A DNA stretch of 64,000 nucleotides from Planctomycetota bacterium. GTDB lineage: Bacteria; Planctomycetota; PLA2. Made by a program: the position numbers and the translations under genes. This document shows positions 36,463-48,362 of the stretch, one piece after another. Location: the NCBI GenBank assembly GCA_021776735.1, contig JAJFFH010000029.1, positions 85,676 through 149,675 on the forward strand. The letters run 5' to 3'. Numbering within the stretch: position 1 is the stretch's first letter; each line of letters starts with the position of its first letter. The notes beneath the pieces were generated by a model. It was not told the origin of the DNA. It searched no databases and saw nothing but the letters and a program-made list of their open reading frames with translations.

Positions 36463-37467
36463 CTACCGGTTGCGGGACAGCATGTAGGTTGCGGTCTCGG
36501 CTAGTAACGCTCGTTCCGGGCTCTCCGGTAACCGACCCAGTTCTGCGCGGGCGGAGGCGACGAGGGCGCTGGCTGTCTTCAAGGCCGACTCGATCGCGCC
36601 GTACTCTTCGAGCATCGCGAGAATTGTGCGCCGCTCTTCGGGGTCGTCACTCAGCAGAATCTTGTCGAAGCTTCGCCGGTCCGTCGCGCTGGCGCGGTCG
36701 CGCAGCCGCAGCAGCGGCAACGTGAACTTCGCCTTTTCGAGGTCGGTGCCCAGTGACTTGCCGACCGCGTCTTCCGAACCCGTCAGGTCCAGCACGTCGT
36801 CGCGAATCTGAAAGGCGCTGCCCACCTGCCGGCCGAACGAAGCCAGCGCTTCGCCCGTCGCACGATCCCCACCCGCGCATTGCGCGCCGCAGCGCAGCGC
36901 CGCCGCATACAGCGACGCGGTCTTGGCCTCGATGATCCGGAAGTAGGTCGCCTCTTCCATCAAGAGATCGTGACGGTGATGCACCTGCAGGATCTCGCCG
37001 CTGCAGACGATGCCCACGATCTCGGCGAGATAACGCGACGAAAACCGATCCTCGAGCGCCGCCGCTTCCTTGAACGTCGTGGCGAACAGATAGTCGCCCA
37101 AAAGCACCGCGGTCTCGGTGCCGACGCCGTGATTGACCGTCTCGACGCGCCGCCGCATGCGCGACTCGTCCAAAATGTCGTCATGCACCAGCGTCGCCGT
37201 ATGAATCAGCTCGACGATCGCGCCGACGGTGTGATGCGCGGGCCGCACGCCGCCGCACATCCGCCCGGCCAAAAGCGTCAGCGCGGGCCGCAGCCGCTTG
37301 CCCGCAAATCGACCGACGTGGTCGAGCAGCGCCTGCAAGGGTGCGGACCGCGAGGTCGTCATGCGCGCGATCTCGTCTTCGACCTTCGAAAGATCCGCCG
37401 CGATCGGACGATACAGCGCCCCAAGGGGATCTTGCGCCCCAAGGGGGTCTTTGGTGCCAGCCGACAT
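36463..37467 (-). CDS. Trans-polyprenyl diphosphate synthase
   Basis: The 334-residue protein from MSAGTKDPLG has GKRLRPALTLLAGRM, the first aspartate-rich motif LVHDDILDESRMRR, and the second, FQIRDDVLDLTG, as in long-chain (hepta/octa-prenyl) synthases that make the side chain of menaquinone or ubiquinone. Chain length cannot be read securely. The first 20 residues contain a tandem duplication (KDPLGAQDPLGA). It lies downstream, in transcription order, of the head-to-head dispersed-repeat pair at 37506. Confidence 0.93.
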   Translation of the reverse strand: MSAGTKDPLGAQDPLGALYRPIAADLSKVEDEIARMTTSRSAPLQALLDHVGRFAGKRLRPALTLLAGRMCGGVRPAHHTVGAIVELIHTATLVHDDILDESRMRRRVETVNHGVGTETAVLLGDYLFATTFKEAAALEDRFSSRYLAEIVGIVCSGEILQVHHRHDLLMEEATYFRIIEAKTASLYAAALRCGAQCAGGDRATGEALASFGRQVGSAFQIRDDVLDLTGSEDAVGKSLGTDLEKAKFTLPLLRLRDRASATDRRSFDKILLSDDPEERRTILAMLEEYGAIESALKTASALVASARAELGRLPESPERALLAETATYMLSRNR

Positions 37468-37505
37468 GCGCGGATCGTAGCGCACGTCAGGGGGCGAGGC
37501 GAGAA

Positions 37506-37559
37506 CATCGCCGTTCGTACGCTTTGGTCCGAATCAGACGCAGCAAACGGACGGCGATG
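37506..37559. repeat. Head-to-head pair of dispersed repeats forming a hairpin
   Basis: CATCGCCGTTCGT (37506-37518) faces ACGGACGGCGATG (37547-37559). Extending to the GCT/AGC ends, the arms pair over 18 bp with three mismatches around an 18-nt loop. The pair fills most of the 98-nt gap between the polyprenyl synthase start and the next gene's end. Confidence 0.85.
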
Positions 37560-37565
37560 CCTTTT

Positions 37566-38474
37566 CTACAGCGCGTCGGCGAACCAACTCGGATTGCTGG
37601 TGTCGGGGTGAACCGAGAAGAGCGCCCGCACGATCATCGAGAAGGTCACGAGCGAGACCAGCACGAGCAGGCCGACGCTCAGCGCCCAGAACGCGCCGCC
37701 GAGCGAGCCGGCGCCACCGAGAACCGCGAACAGCGTCGCGACCATCGAGGTCAGGCAGAACAGACCGATGAGCAGCGTGCAGCTCATCAGGTGGCGGCCG
37801 GCGCGGGTCATGCGGACGACCCAGGTCCCGATGACCAGGATCGCGAGTTGCATGAACACGAAGTTGACGACCGCGGGCATGCCCATTTCGCCGGCGTGGC
37901 GTGCCAGACCGATGCCCCAGATGATCGTCTCGACGCCGAGCAGGCCGATCGTGGCCTTCGCACCGTGGCCCAACCGGCGAATCTGGTCGCCCGAAAGCGT
38001 CGCCGGATCCCTTGCGCCGGCCAGATGGGTCTTCGCCATGGCGTAGGCCGTGAAGACGTAGCCGGCCGCGCACAGGATCGCGAGGAGCAAGAAGAACGCG
38101 CTGCCCGCGTCCGGGACGCACAGGCCCGCGACCAGCCAGATGCTCGCCACGGCTTGCACCATCACGACGCCGGTCGAACGCGCGGTCGCCTGGCCGCCCT
38201 TCATGCGCCAAAAGACCAAGGCGGAGGCCACAAGCGTGGCCAGCGTAAGACCGAAACCGAGCATGGGATGCCGTGCCGTGCCGGAACCGGCAACCTTCGA
38301 AAAGACCTGGACGCCGGCCAACACAGCAAACATCGCCGCGCCAGCCAGCAGCGTCACCGACGCCAGCTTCAGATTCGAAGACGCGCCCGGTCTCAAGGAT
38401 CCGCTCTGGTCTCCAGATCCGCTCTGGTCGCCAGACCCGCTTTGGGGCGGCGTGGTCGTGGATTCGTCCGACAT
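37566..38474 (-). CDS. Polytopic membrane protein of unknown function
   Basis: The 302-residue protein has a polar N-terminus made of an imperfect tandem repeat (SGSGDQSGSGDQSGS), followed by about eight hydrophobic segments from residue 36 to 290 (for example LASVTLLAGAAMFAVLAGV and FWALSVGLLVLVSLVTFSMIV). I recognise no family and see no catalytic motif. It might be related to respiratory-chain-associated membrane proteins, but nothing supports that firmly. It is transcribed toward the polyprenyl synthase gene on the same strand. Confidence 0.75.
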   Translation of the reverse strand: MSDESTTTPPQSGSGDQSGSGDQSGSLRPGASSNLKLASVTLLAGAAMFAVLAGVQVFSKVAGSGTARHPMLGFGLTLATLVASALVFWRMKGGQATARSTGVVMVQAVASIWLVAGLCVPDAGSAFFLLLAILCAAGYVFTAYAMAKTHLAGARDPATLSGDQIRRLGHGAKATIGLLGVETIIWGIGLARHAGEMGMPAVVNFVFMQLAILVIGTWVVRMTRAGRHLMSCTLLIGLFCLTSMVATLFAVLGGAGSLGGAFWALSVGLLVLVSLVTFSMIVRALFSVHPDTSNPSWFADAL

Positions 38475-38567
38475 CCCCGTTTAACTCCTCACGGCACGAA
38501 AGGCCACCGTCCTATCGACGGGACGAGAGTCGCGACTTGAGGGCCGCGGGAGCGCGGAATCGGGGCG

Positions 38568-38978
38568 CTACACGAGCTTTTCGCGGTTTTTGGACCACCA
38601 GCGATCCCACGCGTCCGGGTTCTCGCCGAAATCCTCGGAGGTGATTCGCTGAAGTTGGGTCAGGGCGGCCTCGCGGGCACGCGCGTTGTCGCTGCGCAGG
38701 GTCTTGATGAGCATATCGACGGCTTCCCGCTTCACTTCGGGTGTGGCGGGCTTGCCTTTTTGGCCCATCAGCCCCCGGATCGCGCCGATCAACTGGCCCA
38801 TGTGGGTGCGCGTGCGGAGGTTTTCCATCACCCCGAATGCCGTCGCGACCAGCAGCAGCGGCAGGACGATCCGGTTCATGAGGCCCTCGTCAAAGCCGGG
38901 CGGCGGGACGATAAAGAAGTAGACTGCCATGCCGAAAAGCAGGGCGGCGAGGGCGAGGGAAGCGGCTGTCTGAGACAC
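38568..38978 (-). CDS. Small membrane protein with helical tail
   Basis: The 136-residue protein has two membrane helices near the N-terminus (LALAALLFGMAVYFFIV and IVLPLLLVATAFGVMENL), then a cytoplasmic or periplasmic helical part with a HEAT-like stretch (REAVDMLIKTLRSDNARAREAALTQLQRITSEDFG) ending WDRWWSKNREKLV. The end pattern (edWxrWW) is common in planctomycete HEAT-type proteins. The function is unknown. It is divergent from the ferredoxin gene with 55 nt between. Confidence 0.7.
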   Translation of the reverse strand: MSQTAASLALAALLFGMAVYFFIVPPPGFDEGLMNRIVLPLLLVATAFGVMENLRTRTHMGQLIGAIRGLMGQKGKPATPEVKREAVDMLIKTLRSDNARAREAALTQLQRITSEDFGENPDAWDRWWSKNREKLV

Positions 38979-39033
38979 GGAAATCCTTGTCAGATGCGGA
39001 CTTGCGGCTAGAATTCTACAGCTTCGACCGGGT

Positions 39034-39489
39034 ATGGCCTACACGATCATCGACACCTGCATCGGCTGCACAGCCTGTGCAAAAAAATGCCCGGTGGAAT
39101 GCATCGCGGGCACGCGCAAGGAACTGCACCTGATCGATCCCACGCTGTGCGTGGACTGCGGCCTGTGTGGTTACGTCTGCCCGGTGAACGCGATCCTCGA
39201 CGATCGAGACGAGGTCGCCACACGCCTCAAGCCCAAGGAAACGCCGAAGGCGAAGGTCGATCCCGACCTGTGCACCGGCTGCGTCTTCTGCGTCGATGTC
39301 TGCCCCTATGACGCCCTGTCGATGGTCGATTACGACTCGGTTCCCGGGGTCAACATGGTCGCGATCGTCCATCAGGACGCCTGCCAAGGCTGCGACCATC
39401 TGTGCACCAGCGTTTGCATCAAGGACGCGATCGAGCTGCACTACCTGGAACCCAAAAAGAGCGCCCAGCGCGCCCCCGTCGGCGCATAG
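39034..39489 (+). CDS. Multi-cluster 4Fe-4S ferredoxin
   Basis: The 151-residue protein carries four Cys clusters: CIGCTACAKKCP (9-20), CVDCGLCGYVCP (about 38-49), CTGCVFCVDVCP (about 80-91) and CQGCDHLCTSVC (about 118-129). The first three are classical CxxCxxCxxxCP motifs; the last has CxxCxxxCxxxC spacing. It should carry at least three, possibly four, clusters and act as a low-potential cytoplasmic electron carrier or oxidoreductase subunit. No partner dehydrogenase is adjacent. The final 19 bases including the stop are tandemly duplicated just downstream. Confidence 0.92.
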   Translation: MAYTIIDTCIGCTACAKKCPVECIAGTRKELHLIDPTLCVDCGLCGYVCPVNAILDDRDEVATRLKPKETPKAKVDPDLCTGCVFCVDVCPYDALSMVDYDSVPGVNMVAIVHQDACQGCDHLCTSVCIKDAIELHYLEPKKSAQRAPVGA

Positions 39490-39596
39490 GGCCCCGGTCG
39501 GCGCGTAGGCCCTTCCCCCCGCACCCTCCAACCCTTCTTCATGCTAGGGAAACATGTCCGGCCAGTGGGCACCCGGACCCAGCCCGCGGCTTTCAC

Positions 39597-39820
39597 CCGG
39601 ACAGATTTCCCTCACCCCTCGGCTTTTTGTTGAAGCTGCCAGCCGATGAGGAAGACCGCTGCGCCTCCAGCCAGGAGGCCCAGTTCCAGCGGCATCGCGT
39701 TCGCGGTCCGCTCAAGGCCGAAAAGCAGGCCCAGGATCGGCAAAATGAGGCCAAGAGCCTGGAGAGCACGGCCTAGGGTGCGCATGGGCGGCAATCCTAC
39801 CAGCAGGGAAATCTGTCCGG
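39597..39820. repeat. 16-bp perfect inverted repeats flanking a small gene
   Basis: CCGGACAGATTTCCCT (39597-39612) and AGGGAAATCTGTCCGG (39805-39820) are exact inverted copies bracketing the 57-residue ORF. Imperfect similarity extends about 13 bases outward. A third copy, AGGGAAACATGTCCGG, lies at 39546-39561. The layout recalls a miniature element with terminal inverted repeats, but no clear target duplication is seen. Confidence 0.7.
39612..39785 (-). CDS. 57-residue two-helix membrane protein
   Basis: Starting MRTLGRALQALGLILPILGLLFGLE, the protein has two hydrophobic helices (about 8-24 and 37-50: ELGLLAGGAAVFLIGWQL) and a short charged tail. I recognise no named family; such tiny membrane proteins are frequent in planctomycetes (general impression). 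The upstream ORF-track extension crosses the inverted repeat and looks non-coding. The stop codon abuts the left inverted repeat. Confidence 0.6.
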   Translation of the reverse strand: MRTLGRALQALGLILPILGLLFGLERTANAMPLELGLLAGGAAVFLIGWQLQQKAEG

Positions 39821-39924
39821 AGCCGAAGCGGGCGCGCCAGCATGGATGTCTCATTTCGCGCAATCCGCCAGATTCCGCCGCTTGTCATATCTCCTTACGC
39901 TGAGCATACTTAGCGGCCACAGCC

Positions 39925-45093
<5,169 letters not shown>

Positions 45094-45238
45094 CGAAAAC
45101 GACCAACTGCTCTCGCTGGAAAGCGACAACAGAGAGGCCACGCGCGGATCCGCCACGGCCCGCCGCACCCGAGCACTCATACTCATACTTCATGTGGGCC
45201 CCCTGGGGCTGTGAAGCAGCCGACAGGGCCCGGGCCAT

Positions 45239-45281
45239 CGAAAAGCGCCGCAGGCGATTTTCGCAGAGCATCGCCGTCCGT
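45239..45281. repeat. Hairpin plus dispersed repeat after the sigma-54 regulator
   Basis: CGAAAA-G-CGCC, loop GCA, then GGCG-A-TTTTCG (45239-45263) is the hairpin seen after fhs, in reverse orientation. Five bases later comes an exact CATCGCCGTCCGT (45269-45281). It lies between the convergent regulator and TPR genes and could terminate both. Confidence 0.75.
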
Positions 45282-45287
45282 CAGCCA

Positions 45288-46616
45288 CTACTCATATGCG
45301 TGCCCGTAGATCCACCGAATCCGCGACTCGGCCTTCGATGAATCCGCGCCGCGTAGTTGCACGTGCTCCTTGTACGCGCGGATCGCTTCGCGGTACTCGC
45401 GCTGGAACTCGAAGATCGCGCCGAGCTTGAACGCGATTTCGGCTCGTAGCTCGCGGTCCTCGGCGGCGTCGTCGCGCGCGCGGCGCAGTTCGCGCACGGC
45501 GTCGTCGAATCGACCGACGGCGCGCAGTCCGTCGCCGAGGGCCGCCCGCGTGCGCGCCTGGCCGGGTTCGAGCTCCAGCGACGTCTCGTAGCACTCCACC
45601 GCGCGGCTCTCGCGTCCGGTACGGTAGTAGAGGTAACCGAGGTTGTTCCAGACCAGCGGATTCTCCGACGCCAGGAGCCGGGCTGCCTTCAGGCTGCGCC
45701 GCGCCGCGCCGAAGTTGCCGAGTTGGATTTCGATCTCGGCCAGGTTCACGTGCGCCGCCACGCTGGCTGGGTCGCCCGCGACCGCCGCCCGAAGATGCCG
45801 TTGAGAGTTTTCGAGGCACAGGTGCCGCCCGTCCGGCGATACGACAAGCTCGCCGCGGCGCGCGCAGAGGTAGCCGAGCATCAAGCGCGCCTCGACGAGA
45901 TCCGGGGCGAGATCGAGCGCGGTCTGCGCGTGCGTGCGCGCGGATTCAAGCAGCCGCAGGGCTTCCGCACGCGCCGCTTCCGAAGCCTGCACGCGGCCAA
46001 GCGCCCGTTCGCGCTCGGCGCGCTCGACGGCGTACTCCAGCGCACTCGCCTCGACATCCGCCAGTCCCAGGTGCCAAAACGGCTCGTCAGGCTCGTGAGC
46101 CAACGCCACCTCGAGCACCCCCTTGCGCCCCGCCACATTGTCCTCGGGGAGGACCGCGAGTTCGCGCAGCGTTTCGGCCCGCTCGTCGGTGACGCCCGGC
46201 GGCGGCTTGACGTACAGACCCGCCGCGTAGTCCGTGCCCTTCAGCGCGCGGGCGAGTTGGAGCCGGTGGAGGTGAAACGCAAGTCGCTCGGGGTGCGCGC
46301 CGCACAGCTTGTGAAAGACCGCGAGCGCCGCTGCCCCCTCTCCGTCCCGCTCCAGTTGGCGCGCCGTGCGGTAGGACGCGCGCGACGACGCGGACAGCCC
46401 GTCGCCCTGCGGGACGTAGTCCGACCGCGGCATCGTCGTGCACGCCGCCGGCGCCCAAAGCGCCAGCAAGACGGGATACCAGACAGTTCGACCGATACCC
46501 CATCCTAGCCCTCGGTACTCGTCGCCACGCGGGTTCTGGCCGGTCCTCGACCGGAACAAGAGACCGGACACCTTCGTCGGCGCCGGTGCCGTCCAAAACC
46601 AACTACTACGCGCCAC
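45288..46616 (-). CDS. TPR-repeat lipoprotein
   Basis: The 442-residue ORF includes a hydrophobic segment and lipobox (YPVLLALWAPAAC) around residues 47-59, then TPR units (AHVNLAEIEIQLGNFGAARRSLKAARLLASENPLVWNNLGYLYYRTGRESRAVECYETSLELEPGQ and others). The start is uncertain: GTG at 46616 leaves an unusually long region before the lipobox, so initiation may be nearer, for example the GTG at about 46571. TPR arrays mediate protein contacts. It is divergent from another TPR gene at 46653. Confidence 0.78.
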   Translation of the reverse strand: MARSSWFWTAPAPTKVSGLLFRSRTGQNPRGDEYRGLGWGIGRTVWYPVLLALWAPAACTTMPRSDYVPQGDGLSASSRASYRTARQLERDGEGAAALAVFHKLCGAHPERLAFHLHRLQLARALKGTDYAAGLYVKPPPGVTDERAETLRELAVLPEDNVAGRKGVLEVALAHEPDEPFWHLGLADVEASALEYAVERAERERALGRVQASEAARAEALRLLESARTHAQTALDLAPDLVEARLMLGYLCARRGELVVSPDGRHLCLENSQRHLRAAVAGDPASVAAHVNLAEIEIQLGNFGAARRSLKAARLLASENPLVWNNLGYLYYRTGRESRAVECYETSLELEPGQARTRAALGDGLRAVGRFDDAVRELRRARDDAAEDRELRAEIAFKLGAIFEFQREYREAIRAYKEHVQLRGADSSKAESRIRWIYGHAYE

Positions 46617-46652
46617 GAGTAATGCGGGCTATCGGTACAATCCCTGGTCGCA

Positions 46653-47045
46653 ATGGTGCAGGAGCATGATGAGCTGGAGATGGCCGGCATTCGCTTCCAG
46701 ATCGGGATCTTCGAGGAGGCGCTGCAGGACAACCCGTCCAACACGGAAGCGCTGCGCTTTTTGGCCCATGCCTACACGCTGGCCGGTCGGACAGAAGACG
46801 GCCTGTCCGCGGACCAGCGCCTCGTCGCGCTGCTCCCGACCGACCCGCGCGCGCGCTACAACCTCGCGTGCAGCAACGCCCTGAGCGGCAAGATCGAGGC
46901 GGCCCTTGCGGTGCTCCGGGAAGCCGTCGAACTCGGATTCGACGACCTCAATCTCATCAAGAAGGACCACGACCTCGATTCGCTGCGGGAAGAGCCCGGA
47001 TACCAGGCCATCATCGAGGACCTAGAGCGCCGCCGAAACGGTTGA
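46653..47045 (+). CDS. Small TPR protein
   Basis: The 130-residue protein has about three tetratricopeptide units: GIFEEALQDNPSNTEALRFLAHAYTLAGRTEDGLSADQRLVALLPTDPRARYNLACSNALSGKIEAALAVLREAVELGF. A final stretch, DLDSLREEPGYQAIIEDLERR, is typical of bacterial TPR proteins. No signal peptide is present, so it is cytoplasmic. The function is unknown beyond protein binding. Confidence 0.82.
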   Translation: MVQEHDELEMAGIRFQIGIFEEALQDNPSNTEALRFLAHAYTLAGRTEDGLSADQRLVALLPTDPRARYNLACSNALSGKIEAALAVLREAVELGFDDLNLIKKDHDLDSLREEPGYQAIIEDLERRRNG

Positions 47046-47152
47046 GCGCGGCGCAGATTCAGGGGCGCGGGGGCGCGGGGGCGCGGCACGAAAAAACCGC
47101 GGCCCGGCCGGAGCCGCAGCCGGCCGCAGCCAGCCGAGTTTTCGAACAGAGC

Positions 47153-47752
47153 CTAGAGGTCTTCGGACTCGAGCTTGTCGATCCAGGCTTCCCAGCGCTT
47201 GGCGGCGACCGCGCGCGACTCCGCCGAGCCGTTGTGGCTGAAGCCGAAGTTCTGCTTGGTCAGCTCGCGCAGAGCCTCGTGACACTTGAAGCGGTACTCG
47301 AGCTTCTCGCTCTTGAGCCCTTCGACGAGCGTGCGGTAGCCGCTGCGCGCGCCCAGGGTGCCGAGCTGGCTCGCGGCCTCGAAGCGCACGAAGGCCACCT
47401 TGTCCTGCAGCAGCGACTCCAGGGCGGGGACGGTCTTCGGGCTCCCGACGCGACCGAGCACCCACGCGCAACCCATGCGGGTCATGGCGTCCGAACTCTC
47501 GATGCCGCGCAGGCACACCGGGATCGCGGTCTCGCCGTACGCGGCGATGCGCTCCAGGTTCGTGACGAGGGTCACGCCTCGCTGGTACTTGATGTTTTCG
47601 ACGCGAGCCTGGAGGCGCGCCTTCACGAGCGGGTTGCTCGGCTCGACGAACTCCGCATTGGCATCGTCGGAGGCCTTCGCCGACTTCTGGCCCGACGATG
47701 AGCAGGAAACGGCAAGAGCGACCAGGCAAAGGACGGCGAAACGACGGGTCAT
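47153..47752 (-). CDS. HEAT-repeat lipoprotein
   Basis: From MTRRFAVLCLVALAVSCSSSG (lipobox AVSC) the protein is 199 residues, with HEAT repeats (TNLERIAAYGETAIPVCLRGIESSDAMTRMGCAWVLGRVGSPKTVPALESLL) and a C-terminal SRAVAAKRWEAWIDKLE. A GGAG site precedes the chosen ATG; the ORF track start adds an unlikely 52 residues. It is last in a minus-strand set of VWA protein, lipoprotein and this gene, all membrane-targeted. Confidence 0.8.
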   Translation of the reverse strand: MTRRFAVLCLVALAVSCSSSGQKSAKASDDANAEFVEPSNPLVKARLQARVENIKYQRGVTLVTNLERIAAYGETAIPVCLRGIESSDAMTRMGCAWVLGRVGSPKTVPALESLLQDKVAFVRFEAASQLGTLGARSGYRTLVEGLKSEKLEYRFKCHEALRELTKQNFGFSHNGSAESRAVAAKRWEAWIDKLESEDL

Positions 47753-47786
47753 CACTATCTCCGGGGGACGGGCCCGAAAAGAGGCC

Positions 47787-48362
47787 CTACCCGGAGTTGA
47801 TCGTCTGGAACCCCCGCCCCTCTTTAACGACAAGGGAACTTTCCGGTCCCTGGCCGAGTTGGGCCCGCGCCACGGTGATCTCGGGAGCCGCCGGAATCCG
47901 GATCCCATCGGGCTTCCAGACGGCGACCTCGAGTTCCTTTTTGAGGATCAGATGGATGGGGCCGCCCTGAAGCCGCAGCCCGTCCGGCAGAGGCCAAACC
48001 GTCCTCGCGCCCTGGCGGTCGGTCACCGAAACAGCCCCGGCCTCAAGCGTCAGCAGGCGATCCTCCGCTTCGCTGTGTGCCCGGAGCAACTGGTTGCGGG
48101 CCAAGGATTCCAGCCAGCGCCAGGCGGCCGCGGGCGGGAGGCGCCGTTTGACGACTTTCGCCCGGCCCTTCACGAAAAAGCCGTCCGGCAAGCGCGGCTT
48201 TTGTTTCGCCCCGCCCTTCGCGTTCCCGTTTTTCTTGCCGCGAGCGGTCTTGGGGGACTTGCCCGCCTCGTCGCCGGAGCCGGCCCCCGCCCCCCCCCCA
48301 ACACAACTCGAAAGCCCTACCAACAAGGACAGAGGCAAGGTCAAGAACCGGATACGTCTCAT
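47787..48362 (-). CDS. Lipoprotein of unknown function
   Basis: The 191-residue protein has a lipoprotein signal (MRRIRFLTLPLSLLVGLSSC), a Gly/Lys-rich linker (about 20-55), and a globular region of beta-strand character (LLTLEAGAVSVTDRQGARTVWPLPDGLRLQ). No family is recognised. Its ATG overlaps the stop of the VWA gene by 4 nt (ATGA), so the two are translationally coupled and probably work together at the outer leaflet. Confidence 0.72.
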   Translation of the reverse strand: MRRIRFLTLPLSLLVGLSSCVGGGAGAGSGDEAGKSPKTARGKKNGNAKGGAKQKPRLPDGFFVKGRAKVVKRRLPPAAAWRWLESLARNQLLRAHSEAEDRLLTLEAGAVSVTDRQGARTVWPLPDGLRLQGGPIHLILKKELEVAVWKPDGIRIPAAPEITVARAQLGQGPESSLVVKEGRGFQTINSG

